Source: CAWBRY01 sp963791295 (GTDB lineage: Bacteria > Bacteroidota > Bacteroidia > Chitinophagales > Chitinophagaceae). From it: a stretch of 64,000 nt of DNA. Of this stretch, positions 20,381-29,995 are shown piece by piece (position 1 is the stretch's first letter; each line of letters opens with the position of its first letter). The stretch spans positions 992,001 to 1,056,000 of the forward strand of contig CAWBRY010000001.1 in the NCBI GenBank assembly GCA_963791295.1. Direction: 5' to 3'. The position numbers and the translations under genes were made by a program. The notes under the pieces were generated by a model that saw only the letters and a program-made list of their open reading frames with translations, had not been told where the DNA came from and did no database searches.

Positions 20381-21365
20381 TGGCAAGTAAGAAACCAATA
20401 GCAAGCATATCATTGATCTGGATAATCAATGGTCGTACATGAAGATCCATGGAGATGAAGGATGGGATAAGTATCCGTCGTATTTGAATGTGTTTATTCC
20501 ACTGGTGTTAGACGTATTGGACGAACTCGAACTAAAAATCACTTTTTTCATTGTCGGAAAAGACACGGAATCAGTTGAAAACAGGCAAGTACTTAAAGAT
20601 GATCACGGATCGTGGACATGAGGTAGGGAATCATTCTTACCACCATGAATCATGGCTTCAGAGTTACAGCTACGACAAAATTGCGAACGGAGATCAGCAC
20701 GGCGGAAGATGCCATCTATCAGGCGACAGGTGAGAGGCCTGCGCGGTTTTCGCGGCCCTGGCTTCAGCTGGAGTGGCGATCTATTAAAAGTGCTGGAAAG
20801 CCGCGGATATTTGTACGATGCTTCTACGTTTCCGACTTATATGGGGCCGTTAGCAAGAACTTATTATTTCTGGAAATCAGATCTATCACGGGAAGAGAAG
20901 CGTGCGCGCAAAGAACTCTTTGGCAAATTCAGTGAAGGTTTCGCAAGCTAAGGCCTTATTACTGGAATCTGGACAGAAAATAAGAAGATCGTCGAAATAC
21001 CCGTCACCACGATGCCGATCTTTAAATTACCTTTTCATCAGAGTTATTTATTGTATATCGGAGGTATCTCACCCTTCCTGATGAGCATGTATTTGCGATT
21101 CGCCATTTTCATGTGCAAGTTGGGACGCGTGCAGCCCAGCTTCCTGTTGCATCCTCTTGATCTGATTGGAAAGGACCATGTGCCGGAGTTCGCATTTTTT
21201 CCGGGCATGAACACCAAAAGCGAACGGAAGCTGAAATTATTTAAGATGGCTATGCGGATCTTAAAAAGGCACTACGACCTGGTACCCATGTCCAGATTTT
21301 CAAATAGCCTTCCTACCGATCTAAAAATTAAGAAGCTGGGTGCTAATCACCATTCTGCAAACTGA
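20380..21365 (+). pseudogene. Polysaccharide deacetylase (NodB-like), frameshifted
   Basis: The protein starts MASKKPIASISL. A missing base near 20418 then separates it from DLDNQWSYMKIHGDEGWDKY, which has the DxDN metal-site region of NodB-type deacetylases. HEVGNHSYHHESW supplies the H-x3-H-like zinc ligands and RGPGFSWSGD the RxPGF-like loop, each in a different frame. Shifts are also needed near 20560, 20690, 20745 and 20950. The C-terminal part (MPIFKLPFHQSYLLYIGGISPF to the stop at 21365) is clean. The family removes N- or O-acetyl groups from sugars. Predicted cytoplasmic or membrane-associated; no signal peptide is evident. Confidence 0.82.
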
Positions 21366-21407
21366 GGTTACTTACTACAACAACGCAATTCAAGCTCTAA
21401 GAATCAC

Positions 21408-22457
21408 ATGAAAATATTTTCCATTGTTGGCGCAAGGCCCCAATTTATCAAGCTGGCGCCATTATCTGCTCGCCTTCAGGACCACCACGAGGAAACAATC
21501 GTGCATACCGGTCAGCACTACGATTATGCGATGTCTGAAAAGATTTTCCAGGACCTGGGGATCCGGAAACCGGATATTCATCTCGGGATCGGCTCCGGCA
21601 CGCAGGCTACTCAAACGGGCGAGATGATGATTAAGCTGGAGGCAGCGATGTTGGAAAAAAAACCCGATCTCATCATCATTTTCGGCGATACTAACTCCAC
21701 ACTGGCCGGTGCGATGGCTGCATCCAAGCTAAATATCCCGATCATTCATATCGAGGCCGGACTGAGGAGTTATAATCGCAGCATGCCCGAAGAAATTAAT
21801 AGCATAGTATCCGACCATGTTGCAGAATATCTTTTCGTACCCACCAAGACAGCCGTCAAAACATTGAAAGCAGAAGGATTAAAAAAGAATACCTATTTCA
21901 CCGGGGATATCATGGTGGATACGCTGAAAAATAACATGCCGGTGGCGCTGGCCAAGTCAACAGTAATGGCGGATCTGAAACTGGAAAAAGAGGGATACAA
22001 TTTACTAACCCTGCACCGGCATTATAACGTTGACCAAAGTGATGTGCTGGAACATATATTGCAGCAACTGGGAGAGCTGGGTGAACCGATTCTTTTTCCG
22101 GTACATCCGCGTACCAGGAAAATGCTGATAGACTCACGCCCGCTACCGGGAAATATCCGAATGGTCGATCCTCAAGGATACCTTGATTTTATCGTGCTGG
22201 AGAATTTCTCAAAGAGGATCATTACCGATTCCGGCGGCATTCAAAAGGAGGCCTATATTTTACAAAAAGCGTGTATCACACTCCGTTCCGAAACGGAATG
22301 GGTTGAGACGGTGGAGGAAGAATGGAATTTGTTGGTACATCCATCGGATAAAAAGATCACTTCAAAGATCGATTCATTCGTTCCTCCTAAAAAGCAAAAG
22401 GAAATATTCGGCAAGAATGTTACCAAGAAAATGGTGAAAATAATAGATGGAATTTAG
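21408..22457 (+). CDS. wecB: UDP-N-acetylglucosamine 2-epimerase (non-hydrolysing)
   Basis: A 349-residue enzyme that interconverts UDP-GlcNAc and UDP-ManNAc. Visible signatures are GARPQFIKLAP at the N-terminus, HTGQHYDYAMS, FGDTNSTLAGA, HIEAGLRSYNRSMPEEINS with the catalytic acidic residues, LTLHRHYNVD, and ITDSGGIQKEAYILQKACITLRSETEW, the UDP-binding region. The gene is fully in frame and directly follows the frameshifted stretch, which marks the right edge of that problem region. With the upstream dehydrogenase it would give UDP-ManNAc uronic acid, a common O-antigen or capsule precursor. Confidence 0.94.
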   Translation: MKIFSIVGARPQFIKLAPLSARLQDHHEETIVHTGQHYDYAMSEKIFQDLGIRKPDIHLGIGSGTQATQTGEMMIKLEAAMLEKKPDLIIIFGDTNSTLAGAMAASKLNIPIIHIEAGLRSYNRSMPEEINSIVSDHVAEYLFVPTKTAVKTLKAEGLKKNTYFTGDIMVDTLKNNMPVALAKSTVMADLKLEKEGYNLLTLHRHYNVDQSDVLEHILQQLGELGEPILFPVHPRTRKMLIDSRPLPGNIRMVDPQGYLDFIVLENFSKRIITDSGGIQKEAYILQKACITLRSETEWVETVEEEWNLLVHPSDKKITSKIDSFVPPKKQKEIFGKNVTKKMVKIIDGI

Positions 22458-22493
22458 TCGGCGTCAGCGACTTCAATATAAAAAGTAAGGCAC

Positions 22494-23960
22494 GTGAAAC
22501 AAGAATTAAGGGCAATTGTTAAGGTGAAAGAACCGCCGGGCGATAAAAATATTCCTTTAGTGGTGGACCTGGACGGTACCTTGATCCATACCGACGTTTT
22601 ATATGAGGGATTCATCATGTTGATGAAGAAGAACCTGCTGAATTTTTTTCTTTGCATCGGTTGGCTCCTCAGAGGTAAAACTCATTTAAAGGCTAAGATT
22701 TTCGAAAGGGTTCAACTTCGATGTGAGTTGCTTCCTTACAATACCAAGCTGCTTAAATTCCTGCAGACCGAATCAGATAACGGGAGGAAATTGATCCTGG
22801 CTACGGCCTCTGTTAAGTCTATTGCACTTGACATTGCCAAACTATATCCCATTTTTGATGAAGTTTACGGAACAGAGAACTCCCTCAATCTAAAAGGTGA
22901 AAAAAAGCGGGAAGTATTGGTGAAGCAGTTTGGGGAAGGAAATTTTGATTATATAGGAAACTCAACCGCCGATCTTAAAATATTTTCCTCTGCCCGTTTT
23001 TCTTACCTCGTGAGCCCTTCCAAATCGCTGGAAAGAAAAACGAGAAAGGTATCTACTCTCAAGCATATTTGGAATGATCGAAAGGCCTCGGTGGGCAGTT
23101 TCATCAGGGCTATCCGGGCGTACCAATGGATAAAAAATCTTTTGATATTTGTACCGCTCATTACCTCGCATTCATTTGATCCGAACTTATTTTACAAGGC
23201 TGCATTGGCCTTCGTTTCTTTTTGCCTGGTTGCTTCATCCGGGTATCTGATCAATGACCTGTCTGACCTTAATGCTGACCGGTCACATCCTCGCAAGCGC
23301 TATCGTCCACTGGCCTCAGGCAAGCTTTCTATCCTTTATGGGGGCATCATTGCGGTAATATTTATGGCGGCAGGAATTTTTATCGCTGCGCAGGAACTCA
23401 ATAACCGGTTTCTGGCCATAGTAATTAGTTACCTGGTCCTTTCGCTGGCCTATTCCCTTTACCTGAAGAAGACAGCCTTATATGATGTATTTCTTTTGGC
23501 CTTACTGTATTCGATTAGAGTGATCGCAGGGACTTTCGTCATCGCCGTTCCGTTATCGTTCTGGTTGATCTCGTTCTCTACTTTTATTTTCCTGAGTTTG
23601 GCCTTTGTAAAAAGGTATTCGGAACTGATTGGCAATGGCAAGGAGAAAAACCTGGTAAGCAGGAGAAGGCAGTATTCCACGGAAGATCTTCAACTGTTGC
23701 AAATCATGGGGATCGTGAGTGGATTTATGTCGGTAGTTGTTTTCTCCTTATACGTCAATAGCCCGGAAGTGGTTCGTCTATATTCCAAGCCGAAGGCCCT
23801 GGGTGCGCTTTGTTTTTTGTTTTTATTTTGGATAAGCCGCATTTGGCTATACACGATCCGGGGGAAAATGACAGATGACCCGATTATTTTCGCAATGAAG
23901 GATATTTTAAGCTATTTTATTTTTGCTTTGATCGGAGTCGTTATTCTCATTGCCACGTGA
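22494..23960 (+). CDS. HAD phosphatase fused to UbiA-family prenyltransferase (polyprenyl-phosphate phosphoribosyltransferase-like)
   Basis: A 488-residue two-domain protein with a GTG start. Residues about 20-200 form a HAD phosphatase (VVDLDGTLIHTD as motif I, YIGNSTADLKIF near motif IV). Residues about 205-488 are a polytopic UbiA domain with the metal/diphosphate motif NDLSDLNADRSHPRKRYRP, followed by VPLSFWLISF and FVKRYSEL. Those features recall decaprenyl-phosphate phosphoribosyltransferase more than quinone-type UbiA enzymes. The predicted chemistry is transfer of ribose-5-phosphate from PRPP to a polyprenyl phosphate, then removal of the 5-phosphate by the HAD half. This would make a lipid-linked pentose donor. 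Family motifs are seen; the pathway is inferred. Confidence 0.8.
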   Translation: MKQELRAIVKVKEPPGDKNIPLVVDLDGTLIHTDVLYEGFIMLMKKNLLNFFLCIGWLLRGKTHLKAKIFERVQLRCELLPYNTKLLKFLQTESDNGRKLILATASVKSIALDIAKLYPIFDEVYGTENSLNLKGEKKREVLVKQFGEGNFDYIGNSTADLKIFSSARFSYLVSPSKSLERKTRKVSTLKHIWNDRKASVGSFIRAIRAYQWIKNLLIFVPLITSHSFDPNLFYKAALAFVSFCLVASSGYLINDLSDLNADRSHPRKRYRPLASGKLSILYGGIIAVIFMAAGIFIAAQELNNRFLAIVISYLVLSLAYSLYLKKTALYDVFLLALLYSIRVIAGTFVIAVPLSFWLISFSTFIFLSLAFVKRYSELIGNGKEKNLVSRRRQYSTEDLQLLQIMGIVSGFMSVVVFSLYVNSPEVVRLYSKPKALGALCFLFLFWISRIWLYTIRGKMTDDPIIFAMKDILSYFIFALIGVVILIAT

Positions 23961-24027
23961 TACGGCAAGGTTTCTTTCACTTAATTTCTTCGAGTTGTCA
24001 GAGTTGACTTTCTAAGCCTTTAAAATT

Positions 24028-25323
24028 ATGAACCTGGTAGACCTGGTAAAGTCCCTTTTTCACGAACCTTATTTTGTTTGCGTATTGGCCTTGCTTGCGT
24101 GTGGGTGCTTCTATTATATACGTGACGGAAAGAGCGATAAGAAAAAAATTGTGTGGATCGTTTATTCGGGATTATTTGCATGTGCCATACTCACTTTTAT
24201 ATTGGGCGATATTTACAGGGCGCTCAACCCTCAGGTGTGGGACTTTACGGTTTTTTATCTTTATGGAAAGGTGGGTGCAGGGGGGCACAATTTTTATTCA
24301 CCCCAGGATTTTCATGCGGTATTAAATTCCCTCCAACTTCCTTTCCAGGAGTATACAGACTTTAAAGAAGAGATTGCCAATGTAGGATTTCTGTATCCAC
24401 CTCCTACCATGTTCTATTTTGCTCCATTGGGATTTTTATCTTTTCAAACGGCATCAATCGTCTGGACTCTATTTAATTTCTTTTTTATCGTTGGTTGTAT
24501 TTATTTGATTTTTGAACTCTTCTTCAAACCCTATAAATTAAATGGGTTAATCCTGGGTTGCATATTATTTTGCATATTAGCCCCATCTCTTTCAACAATC
24601 AGCGCATCACAAACGAATTTCATCTTGCTCTTCTATTTACTAATGATGAAGAAATACCAAAATAGTAAGTGGGCTGGTGTTTTCCTCGCTTTAGCATGCC
24701 TGACGAAACCTTATATGGGAATATTCGTTTTATTCTTTGTTGCGATAAAGAATTTTAAAGCTATTCTTTATTTTATCGTGTCTGCCGCTGTAATAGCAGG
24801 TCTGACACTGGCTGTATTTGGGATGGATCAATTCAGGAGTTATATTTTTGATAGTCCATTCCAAAGAATACCCGCAGACATATACTCTGAAACAGTGAAT
24901 CAATCATTGCAAGCTGTTTTATTGCGCGCGAATATAATCTCGATGGATAACCCTATTACTTACACATATATTTCCGTTGGAATTCTAATTATATCCGGTG
25001 CTTTTGCATTCAGCCTGGTGAAGAGGAAATTGTATGATTATTTTTGGGCGTTGTTGTTGTTAGTTGTACTCATTATCTATCCGAATACACTGGCCTCTTA
25101 TGGGGTAATGTTGTTATTCATAATTTTCCAATTTTTTAATGAGAAAAAACAGATGGGAATTGCACCGGTGTGGAATATATTTATTATCGGTCTGTTTTAT
25201 TTTCTTAGCACATTTTCTCTTTTTGTGTCCCTTTGGTTTCTTCTGGCCGTATTAGTAATAAATTCTTTCCGGAAGCAAGTTCCTGAAAAAATCGGGACAA
25301 TAAAACCCACTGCAGCAATTTAA
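24028..25323 (+). CDS. GT87-like (DUF2029) integral membrane glycosyltransferase, copy 1
   Basis: A 431-residue protein with about ten membrane helices. The first periplasmic loop contains VWDFTVFYLYG with the conserved catalytic-region aspartate, then GGHNFYSPQDF, and the YPPPTMFYFAPLGFL motif typical of GT87/DUF2029 enzymes. Family members, such as mycobacterial alpha-mannosyltransferases, use polyprenyl-phosphate-linked sugars on the outer face of the membrane. The next gene is a paralogue with the same length and motifs. The lipid-linked donor could come from the upstream UbiA fusion or the downstream DPM1-like gene (inference). Confidence 0.8.
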   Translation: MNLVDLVKSLFHEPYFVCVLALLACGCFYYIRDGKSDKKKIVWIVYSGLFACAILTFILGDIYRALNPQVWDFTVFYLYGKVGAGGHNFYSPQDFHAVLNSLQLPFQEYTDFKEEIANVGFLYPPPTMFYFAPLGFLSFQTASIVWTLFNFFFIVGCIYLIFELFFKPYKLNGLILGCILFCILAPSLSTISASQTNFILLFYLLMMKKYQNSKWAGVFLALACLTKPYMGIFVLFFVAIKNFKAILYFIVSAAVIAGLTLAVFGMDQFRSYIFDSPFQRIPADIYSETVNQSLQAVLLRANIISMDNPITYTYISVGILIISGAFAFSLVKRKLYDYFWALLLLVVLIIYPNTLASYGVMLLFIIFQFFNEKKQMGIAPVWNIFIIGLFYFLSTFSLFVSLWFLLAVLVINSFRKQVPEKIGTIKPTAAI

Positions 25324-25371
25324 GACAAGATAATTCCAATATATGATGCACGTTCTAATCCAATCCCAAAT

Positions 25372-26676
25372 ATGAACCTACTTAATATTGTAAAAGATCT
25401 TTTTCATCAACCCCTTTTTGTTTGTTTCGTGGCGATTGTCACCTGCGCCTGTTACTATTATTTAAAGAATAAGCAGGCTAGCAAAGAGAATTTGGTTTGG
25501 ATCATCTATGCATCGCTATTTGCCTTTGCCGTGGTCACTTTCCTGGGGGCTGCCGTCATTCCCATCTATGAACCCAGGGTCTGGGACTTTGGACCGTTCT
25601 ATTTGTATGGCAACGTCGCGGCCCGGGGTTATAATTTCTACCTGCCTGAAAATTTTCACCAGGTCTTTCACACACTAAATACACCATTTACAGGAAATGA
25701 AGGTTTTACCGAAGAAGTGTTAAACATTGGCTTCCCTTATCCGCCACCTACGATGTTCTATTTCCTTCCACTCGGATTCATGCCTTTTAAAACTGCATTA
25801 ATATTCTGGACCATCGTTAACCTATTTTTTGTATGGCAGTGCATTTCGTTGGCTTATAAGATGTTTTTTAAGAGTGATAAGATTAACGGCGTTTTCCTGA
25901 CGACGATCTTGTTTTGTGTCTTCCTGCCGTCCATTTCCACTATTATTTCCGCTCAAACAAATTTCATTTTATTATATTTCCTGTTATTAATGAGAAAGTA
26001 TGCAGATCACAAGCTTGGCGGTATCTTTCTCACACTTGCATTTTTTACCAAGCCATACATGATCATTTTTCTGCCGATTTTTCTGCTCGGGAAAAACTGG
26101 AAGGCGATTGGGTATTTTGTCCTGAGTTCAGTTTTACTGGTCGCCATTACTGCCGCTGTATTCGGAACGGCGCCATTTATGAGTTATATATTCGACAGTC
26201 CTTTCGATCGTTTGCCAAAGAACCTTTTGTTTGAGGATACCAAGCAAGCGTTGATAGCCGTGTTACTGCGGATGAAATGGATTACTACGGAAAAAGTGTA
26301 TGTATTTACGTATATATCCATTGCAGGACTCGTACTAACGGCCGGGTATGTGTATTTTTTGGTAAGAAAAAAGTTGTATGATCATATCTGGGCTACCTTA
26401 ATATTGGCAGCCCTGATCCTTTATCCGAATACCCAAAATACCTATGGAGTTCTCTTATTATTTATCATATACCAGTTCTTCGATAAAAAGAATCAGTTGG
26501 GATCCAATGTTTATGTTAGCATCCTGCTAGTCGGTGCATTTTTCTATTTGAGTACATTCTGGGTTTTTGGGAGCATGTGTCTTCTATTAGCCATTGTTGT
26601 TGTAAAATCGCTCAGGGCAATCACTCCGATAGGAATTATCCCGGATAGACCGGTTAAAGAATTATCCGTGAAATAG
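25372..26676 (+). CDS. GT87-like (DUF2029) integral membrane glycosyltransferase, copy 2
   Basis: A 434-residue paralogue of the preceding gene, aligned end to end without large gaps. Both start MNL...LFH.P.FVC, and both have VWDF..FYLYG, GYNFY/GHNFY, YPPPTMFYF.PLGF, SAQTNFILL and TKPYM. The copies have diverged substantially, so the duplication is not recent. It is predicted to act on the periplasmic side of the inner membrane with a lipid-linked sugar donor. The 48-base gap between copies has no promoter-like sequence, so they are likely co-transcribed. Confidence 0.8.
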   Translation: MNLLNIVKDLFHQPLFVCFVAIVTCACYYYLKNKQASKENLVWIIYASLFAFAVVTFLGAAVIPIYEPRVWDFGPFYLYGNVAARGYNFYLPENFHQVFHTLNTPFTGNEGFTEEVLNIGFPYPPPTMFYFLPLGFMPFKTALIFWTIVNLFFVWQCISLAYKMFFKSDKINGVFLTTILFCVFLPSISTIISAQTNFILLYFLLLMRKYADHKLGGIFLTLAFFTKPYMIIFLPIFLLGKNWKAIGYFVLSSVLLVAITAAVFGTAPFMSYIFDSPFDRLPKNLLFEDTKQALIAVLLRMKWITTEKVYVFTYISIAGLVLTAGYVYFLVRKKLYDHIWATLILAALILYPNTQNTYGVLLLFIIYQFFDKKNQLGSNVYVSILLVGAFFYLSTFWVFGSMCLLLAIVVVKSLRAITPIGIIPDRPVKELSVK

Positions 26677-26708
26677 TGTAAACATTATTTTACTTAATCT
26701 GAGGTAGC

Positions 26709-27572
26709 ATGAAACTTTGTGATTCCCTGATTCATTGTCAGGAAGAGAGAGTTGTTTTATTTCAAAAGAAAGGATACCCGATCAAAGAATGTAAACAATG
26801 TGGTCACCGGTATGCGGAGATCGTGGAAGGTAGCAACCATGTTCTCCAGGTATATACCGATGAATATTTTTTAGGTGGAAGCGCGGGCTATCCTGACTAC
26901 CTGAAGGATGAAAAAATCCTCGTGGACAGAGGCGAGCGATATGCGAAAAAGCTTGAGAAATTTACTCCTCCAGGCCGGATACTTGATGTGGGCTGTGCTT
27001 CAGGATTTATTCTCAAAGGATTCGAAAATAAGGGGTGGATTTGCCAGGGCATAGAACCAAATGATACCATGGCTTCCTATGGCCGTGAACAGTTGAACCT
27101 GAACATTCACACAGGGAATTTAGAAACTTTTCAATCCGTAGAAAAATTTGATCTCATCACCCTGATCCAGGTGGTGGGACATTTATATAATCTTGACAAG
27201 GCTCTGTCGAACATATCGAATTTATTAAAACCAGATGGGTTTGTACTGGTAGAATCCTGGAATATGAAAAGTACTGTTGCTCGAATGCTTGGGAAGAATT
27301 GGGCCGAATACAGTCCACCCAGCGTGATTCATTGGTTTTCGGATAAAACGCTTACCCAACTATTCGAGTATTATGGATTCGAACTGATCAAATCAGGACG
27401 ACCCGTCAAACAAATCAGCGTCCGGCATGCATTGGCATTGTTCAGCGAGAAGTCGCCTAAGTTTATTTTTAAGAGACCGTTAATCAATAATTTTAATCGT
27501 GCATTCGGAGGCATTACATTGCGCTATCCTCCAGTCGATCTAAAATGGTATTTATTTAAGAAAAAGAAATAG
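26709..27572 (+). CDS. Class I SAM-dependent methyltransferase
   Basis: A 287-residue protein. A short N-terminal segment with cysteines (C4, C10 and the pair in ECKQCGHRY) resembles the degenerate zinc-binding module found on many sugar or lipid methyltransferases. The methyltransferase core begins at about residue 88 with RILDVGCASGFILK (motif I, SAM binding), followed by GIEPNDTMASYG and FDLITLIQVVGHL. In this locus it most likely O-methylates a sugar, perhaps the chain end recognised by the Wzt C-terminal domain (inference). It ends 2 bases before the next gene. Confidence 0.85.
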   Translation: MKLCDSLIHCQEERVVLFQKKGYPIKECKQCGHRYAEIVEGSNHVLQVYTDEYFLGGSAGYPDYLKDEKILVDRGERYAKKLEKFTPPGRILDVGCASGFILKGFENKGWICQGIEPNDTMASYGREQLNLNIHTGNLETFQSVEKFDLITLIQVVGHLYNLDKALSNISNLLKPDGFVLVESWNMKSTVARMLGKNWAEYSPPSVIHWFSDKTLTQLFEYYGFELIKSGRPVKQISVRHALALFSEKSPKFIFKRPLINNFNRAFGGITLRYPPVDLKWYLFKKKK

Positions 27573-27574
27573 AC

Positions 27575-28627
27575 ATGACGAATTCCACCACCAAGCCATT
27601 TATCAGTATAGTTCTTCCTTGTTATAACGAGGAGGCGATCCTGGCCGTGAACATAAAGACGGTTATGGATTACCTGGAGGAGAAATGCACCCGGTATAGG
27701 TGGGAGATCCTGATTATTAATGATGGTAGCAAGGATGCGACGGGTACCATCGCCGATGACCTGGCTACCCAGCGATCAGAGATTCGCGTCATCCATCATC
27801 CCACCAACCTGAACCTGGGAAATGCACTGCAAACCGGCTTTCGCAATTCAAAAGGGGAGATCATCATTGTAATGGATATTGATCTGAGCTATTCTGTAGA
27901 GTATATTGGGCAGATGGCAGACAAACTTATCGAGACGAGCGCAGACGTAGTAATCGCCTCTGCCTATATGAAGGGTGGTAAGGTGACTGCTGTCCCTTTC
28001 CTGAGAAGAATTATGAGTCGCTGGGTGAATCGGTTTATGCAAATGGCGGCACAGGACAAATATCATACGTTTACGGGAATGGTAAGAGCCTATCGAAAGA
28101 GTTTTATCATTTCCGTCAACCTGAAGACAAGAGATTATGAAATTAATCCGGAGATCATATACAAGGGTATGATTTTAAGAGCTAAGATCGTAGAGATCCC
28201 GGCGCACCTTGACTGGACCGAGCAAAACAAGCACGCTGGTAAAAGGACTTCGAGCATGAGGATATTCCGGGGATTCTTTTCGGGATTAATGGCTGGTTTT
28301 ATCTTTCGTCCATATATATTTTTTATAGGAATAGGTACGGTGCTTTTGTTTCTCTCGCTTTATCAATTGGTTTGGTTGCTGGTAGATACTCTTTCGGCCC
28401 TGCAGGCAGTTGATGCACATATTCAGTATCCATTTTCGTATAGTCTTTCACAGCAATTCAAGAAAAATCCTCAGTCCTTTCTCATAGGTGGAATAACCTT
28501 TGTTGCTGCCATACAATTTTTGAGTCTCGGTTTCTTGTCCTTACAAAATAAGAGATATTTTGAAGAGCTCTTTCATATGGGCACCTCGCTTAAAAAACAA
28601 ATTGCTAGTCGCAATCAATCCGAATAA
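27575..28627 (+). CDS. GT2 dolichyl-phosphate-mannose synthase-like glycosyltransferase with membrane tail
   Basis: A 350-residue protein. The GT-A domain (residues about 8-230) has ISIVLPCYNEEAIL, IINDGSKDATG and VMDIDLSYSVEY, where DID serves as the DxD-like metal site. It is most like DPM1/polyprenyl-phosphate glycosyltransferases. Two or more hydrophobic helices follow at about residues 240-265 and 305-330, as in bacterial DPMS and GtrB. It would attach a sugar from a nucleotide donor to undecaprenyl phosphate, giving a donor for the GT87 and GT39-like enzymes in the same operon (inference). Confidence 0.87.
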   Translation: MTNSTTKPFISIVLPCYNEEAILAVNIKTVMDYLEEKCTRYRWEILIINDGSKDATGTIADDLATQRSEIRVIHHPTNLNLGNALQTGFRNSKGEIIIVMDIDLSYSVEYIGQMADKLIETSADVVIASAYMKGGKVTAVPFLRRIMSRWVNRFMQMAAQDKYHTFTGMVRAYRKSFIISVNLKTRDYEINPEIIYKGMILRAKIVEIPAHLDWTEQNKHAGKRTSSMRIFRGFFSGLMAGFIFRPYIFFIGIGTVLLFLSLYQLVWLLVDTLSALQAVDAHIQYPFSYSLSQQFKKNPQSFLIGGITFVAAIQFLSLGFLSLQNKRYFEELFHMGTSLKKQIASRNQSE

Positions 28628-28657
28628 TTTTTTGACCGTTTGGAATAGTCAGTTTTT

Positions 28658-29950
28658 ATGAAAAGACTTAAGGTATTGATATGTGCGTATGAGCTATCTC
28701 CTTACAATGGATCGGAGTGTGCGGTGGGTTGGAATTTTGTGACCCGCCTTGCAAAGCATCATGATGTTACGGTCTTATTCTCGAGCGGCAGCCAATTCCG
28801 AGATACCAGTTATGTGGATGCTGTCAACCGGTATTTTCTCACTGCTCCGCCCATTCCTGGACTGACTTTTAGAAATATAGATAAACCCCGGATGAGTAGG
28901 TGGATTAGGAATATTAATTACATGTTCAGGAGGCTAACGCCTATTGGATTACCGTTCCTACATTATATTGCTTATAAGTACTGGCAAAAGTCAGCGTTCA
29001 AGGAAGCCAAACGTCTCCACCAGGCAGAGCCATTTGACATTACCCATCAGCTCACACAGATCTCATTTCGAGAGCCTGGTTACCTGTGGAAATTGAATGT
29101 CCCCTTTATATGGGGTCCGACTGGTGGAACAGCTACATTTCCGAAAACTTTTTATAAAACGTTATCCGCAAAATCGAAATTGCTGGAGCGGATACGTGCC
29201 GTTTCAAATTTTTATCATTTTCGGTTCAGTTCGCGAGTAAAGATGGCCAATCAGAAGGCAGCGATTATTTATACGTTTTCCAACAAGGATGCAGTGCGGC
29301 TGCAAAAACGGGCAAAAGGTGAAGTACGGATCATGCTGGATGTAGGAACATATAAACGAAACCACGTTTCACCGGAAGCCAGGGTTGATCCAAATGTCAT
29401 TAAGGGCATCTGGTGCGGCCGCTTATCAGACTATAAAGCTCCTATCACTTTGCTCAAAGCGCTCGCACTTCATGAACTTACCAAAGACAATATAAAATTT
29501 CTGATCATTGGGCGAGGTTCACTCGAAGAAACTCTTTATAAAATGGCAAAAGACCTTCGCTTGAACAACCTGGAGTGGATCCAGGAAGTGAAGCATGAAG
29601 AGATCTTTGAGTTAATGGGTACGTCCGATTTCCTGGTACACACGAGCTTGCGCGAGGCAACATCGAGTGTGATCCCCGAGGCACTTTCCATGGGACTTCC
29701 TGTAATTTGTCATGATGCTTTTGGAATGGGAATAGCCATCAATGAAAGCTGTGGTATAAAAGTTCCGCTTCGCTCGCCGGAGGAAAGTATTGTCGGATTT
29801 CACGAAGCCATGAAAAAACTGGTAATGGATAAGCCATTACTGGAACAATTGAAAAGAGGAGCCAACGAACGCGCAAAGGAAATTAGCTGGGACAAACTGG
29901 CTGAAACTATTGCCCAGGATTATTCTAAACTGGCGCGTACAAATCCCTGA
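28658..29950 (+). CDS. GT4 family glycosyltransferase
   Basis: A 430-residue GT-B enzyme. The N-terminus is MKRLKVLICAYELSPYNGSEC with a following VGWNFV, a glycine/serine acceptor loop typical of a GT4 subgroup in Bacteroidota loci. The C-terminal domain contains VHTSLREATSSVIPEALSMG and LPVICHDAFGMG, the donor-binding site. A central basic stretch precedes the second domain. The start codon ATG at 28658 is well placed, 30 bases after the previous stop. The donor is unknown. Confidence 0.9.
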   Translation: MKRLKVLICAYELSPYNGSECAVGWNFVTRLAKHHDVTVLFSSGSQFRDTSYVDAVNRYFLTAPPIPGLTFRNIDKPRMSRWIRNINYMFRRLTPIGLPFLHYIAYKYWQKSAFKEAKRLHQAEPFDITHQLTQISFREPGYLWKLNVPFIWGPTGGTATFPKTFYKTLSAKSKLLERIRAVSNFYHFRFSSRVKMANQKAAIIYTFSNKDAVRLQKRAKGEVRIMLDVGTYKRNHVSPEARVDPNVIKGIWCGRLSDYKAPITLLKALALHELTKDNIKFLIIGRGSLEETLYKMAKDLRLNNLEWIQEVKHEEIFELMGTSDFLVHTSLREATSSVIPEALSMGLPVICHDAFGMGIAINESCGIKVPLRSPEESIVGFHEAMKKLVMDKPLLEQLKRGANERAKEISWDKLAETIAQDYSKLARTNP

Positions 29951-29995
29951 CCGGCTTATTAAACCATCTTTTCTTCAAATCAAACCAAACCAGAT

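Noticed and set aside
15373..21365. Mobile element as the cause of the broken genes
   Set aside because: No transposase, inverted repeats or target duplications were seen; breaks are small indels spread over four genes.
22000..22040. WecB has HRHYNVD where many homologues have HR-x-EN
   Set aside because: The position after the conserved HR is variable in Bacteroidota and Firmicutes homologues as I recall them, so this is not treated as a lost catalytic residue.
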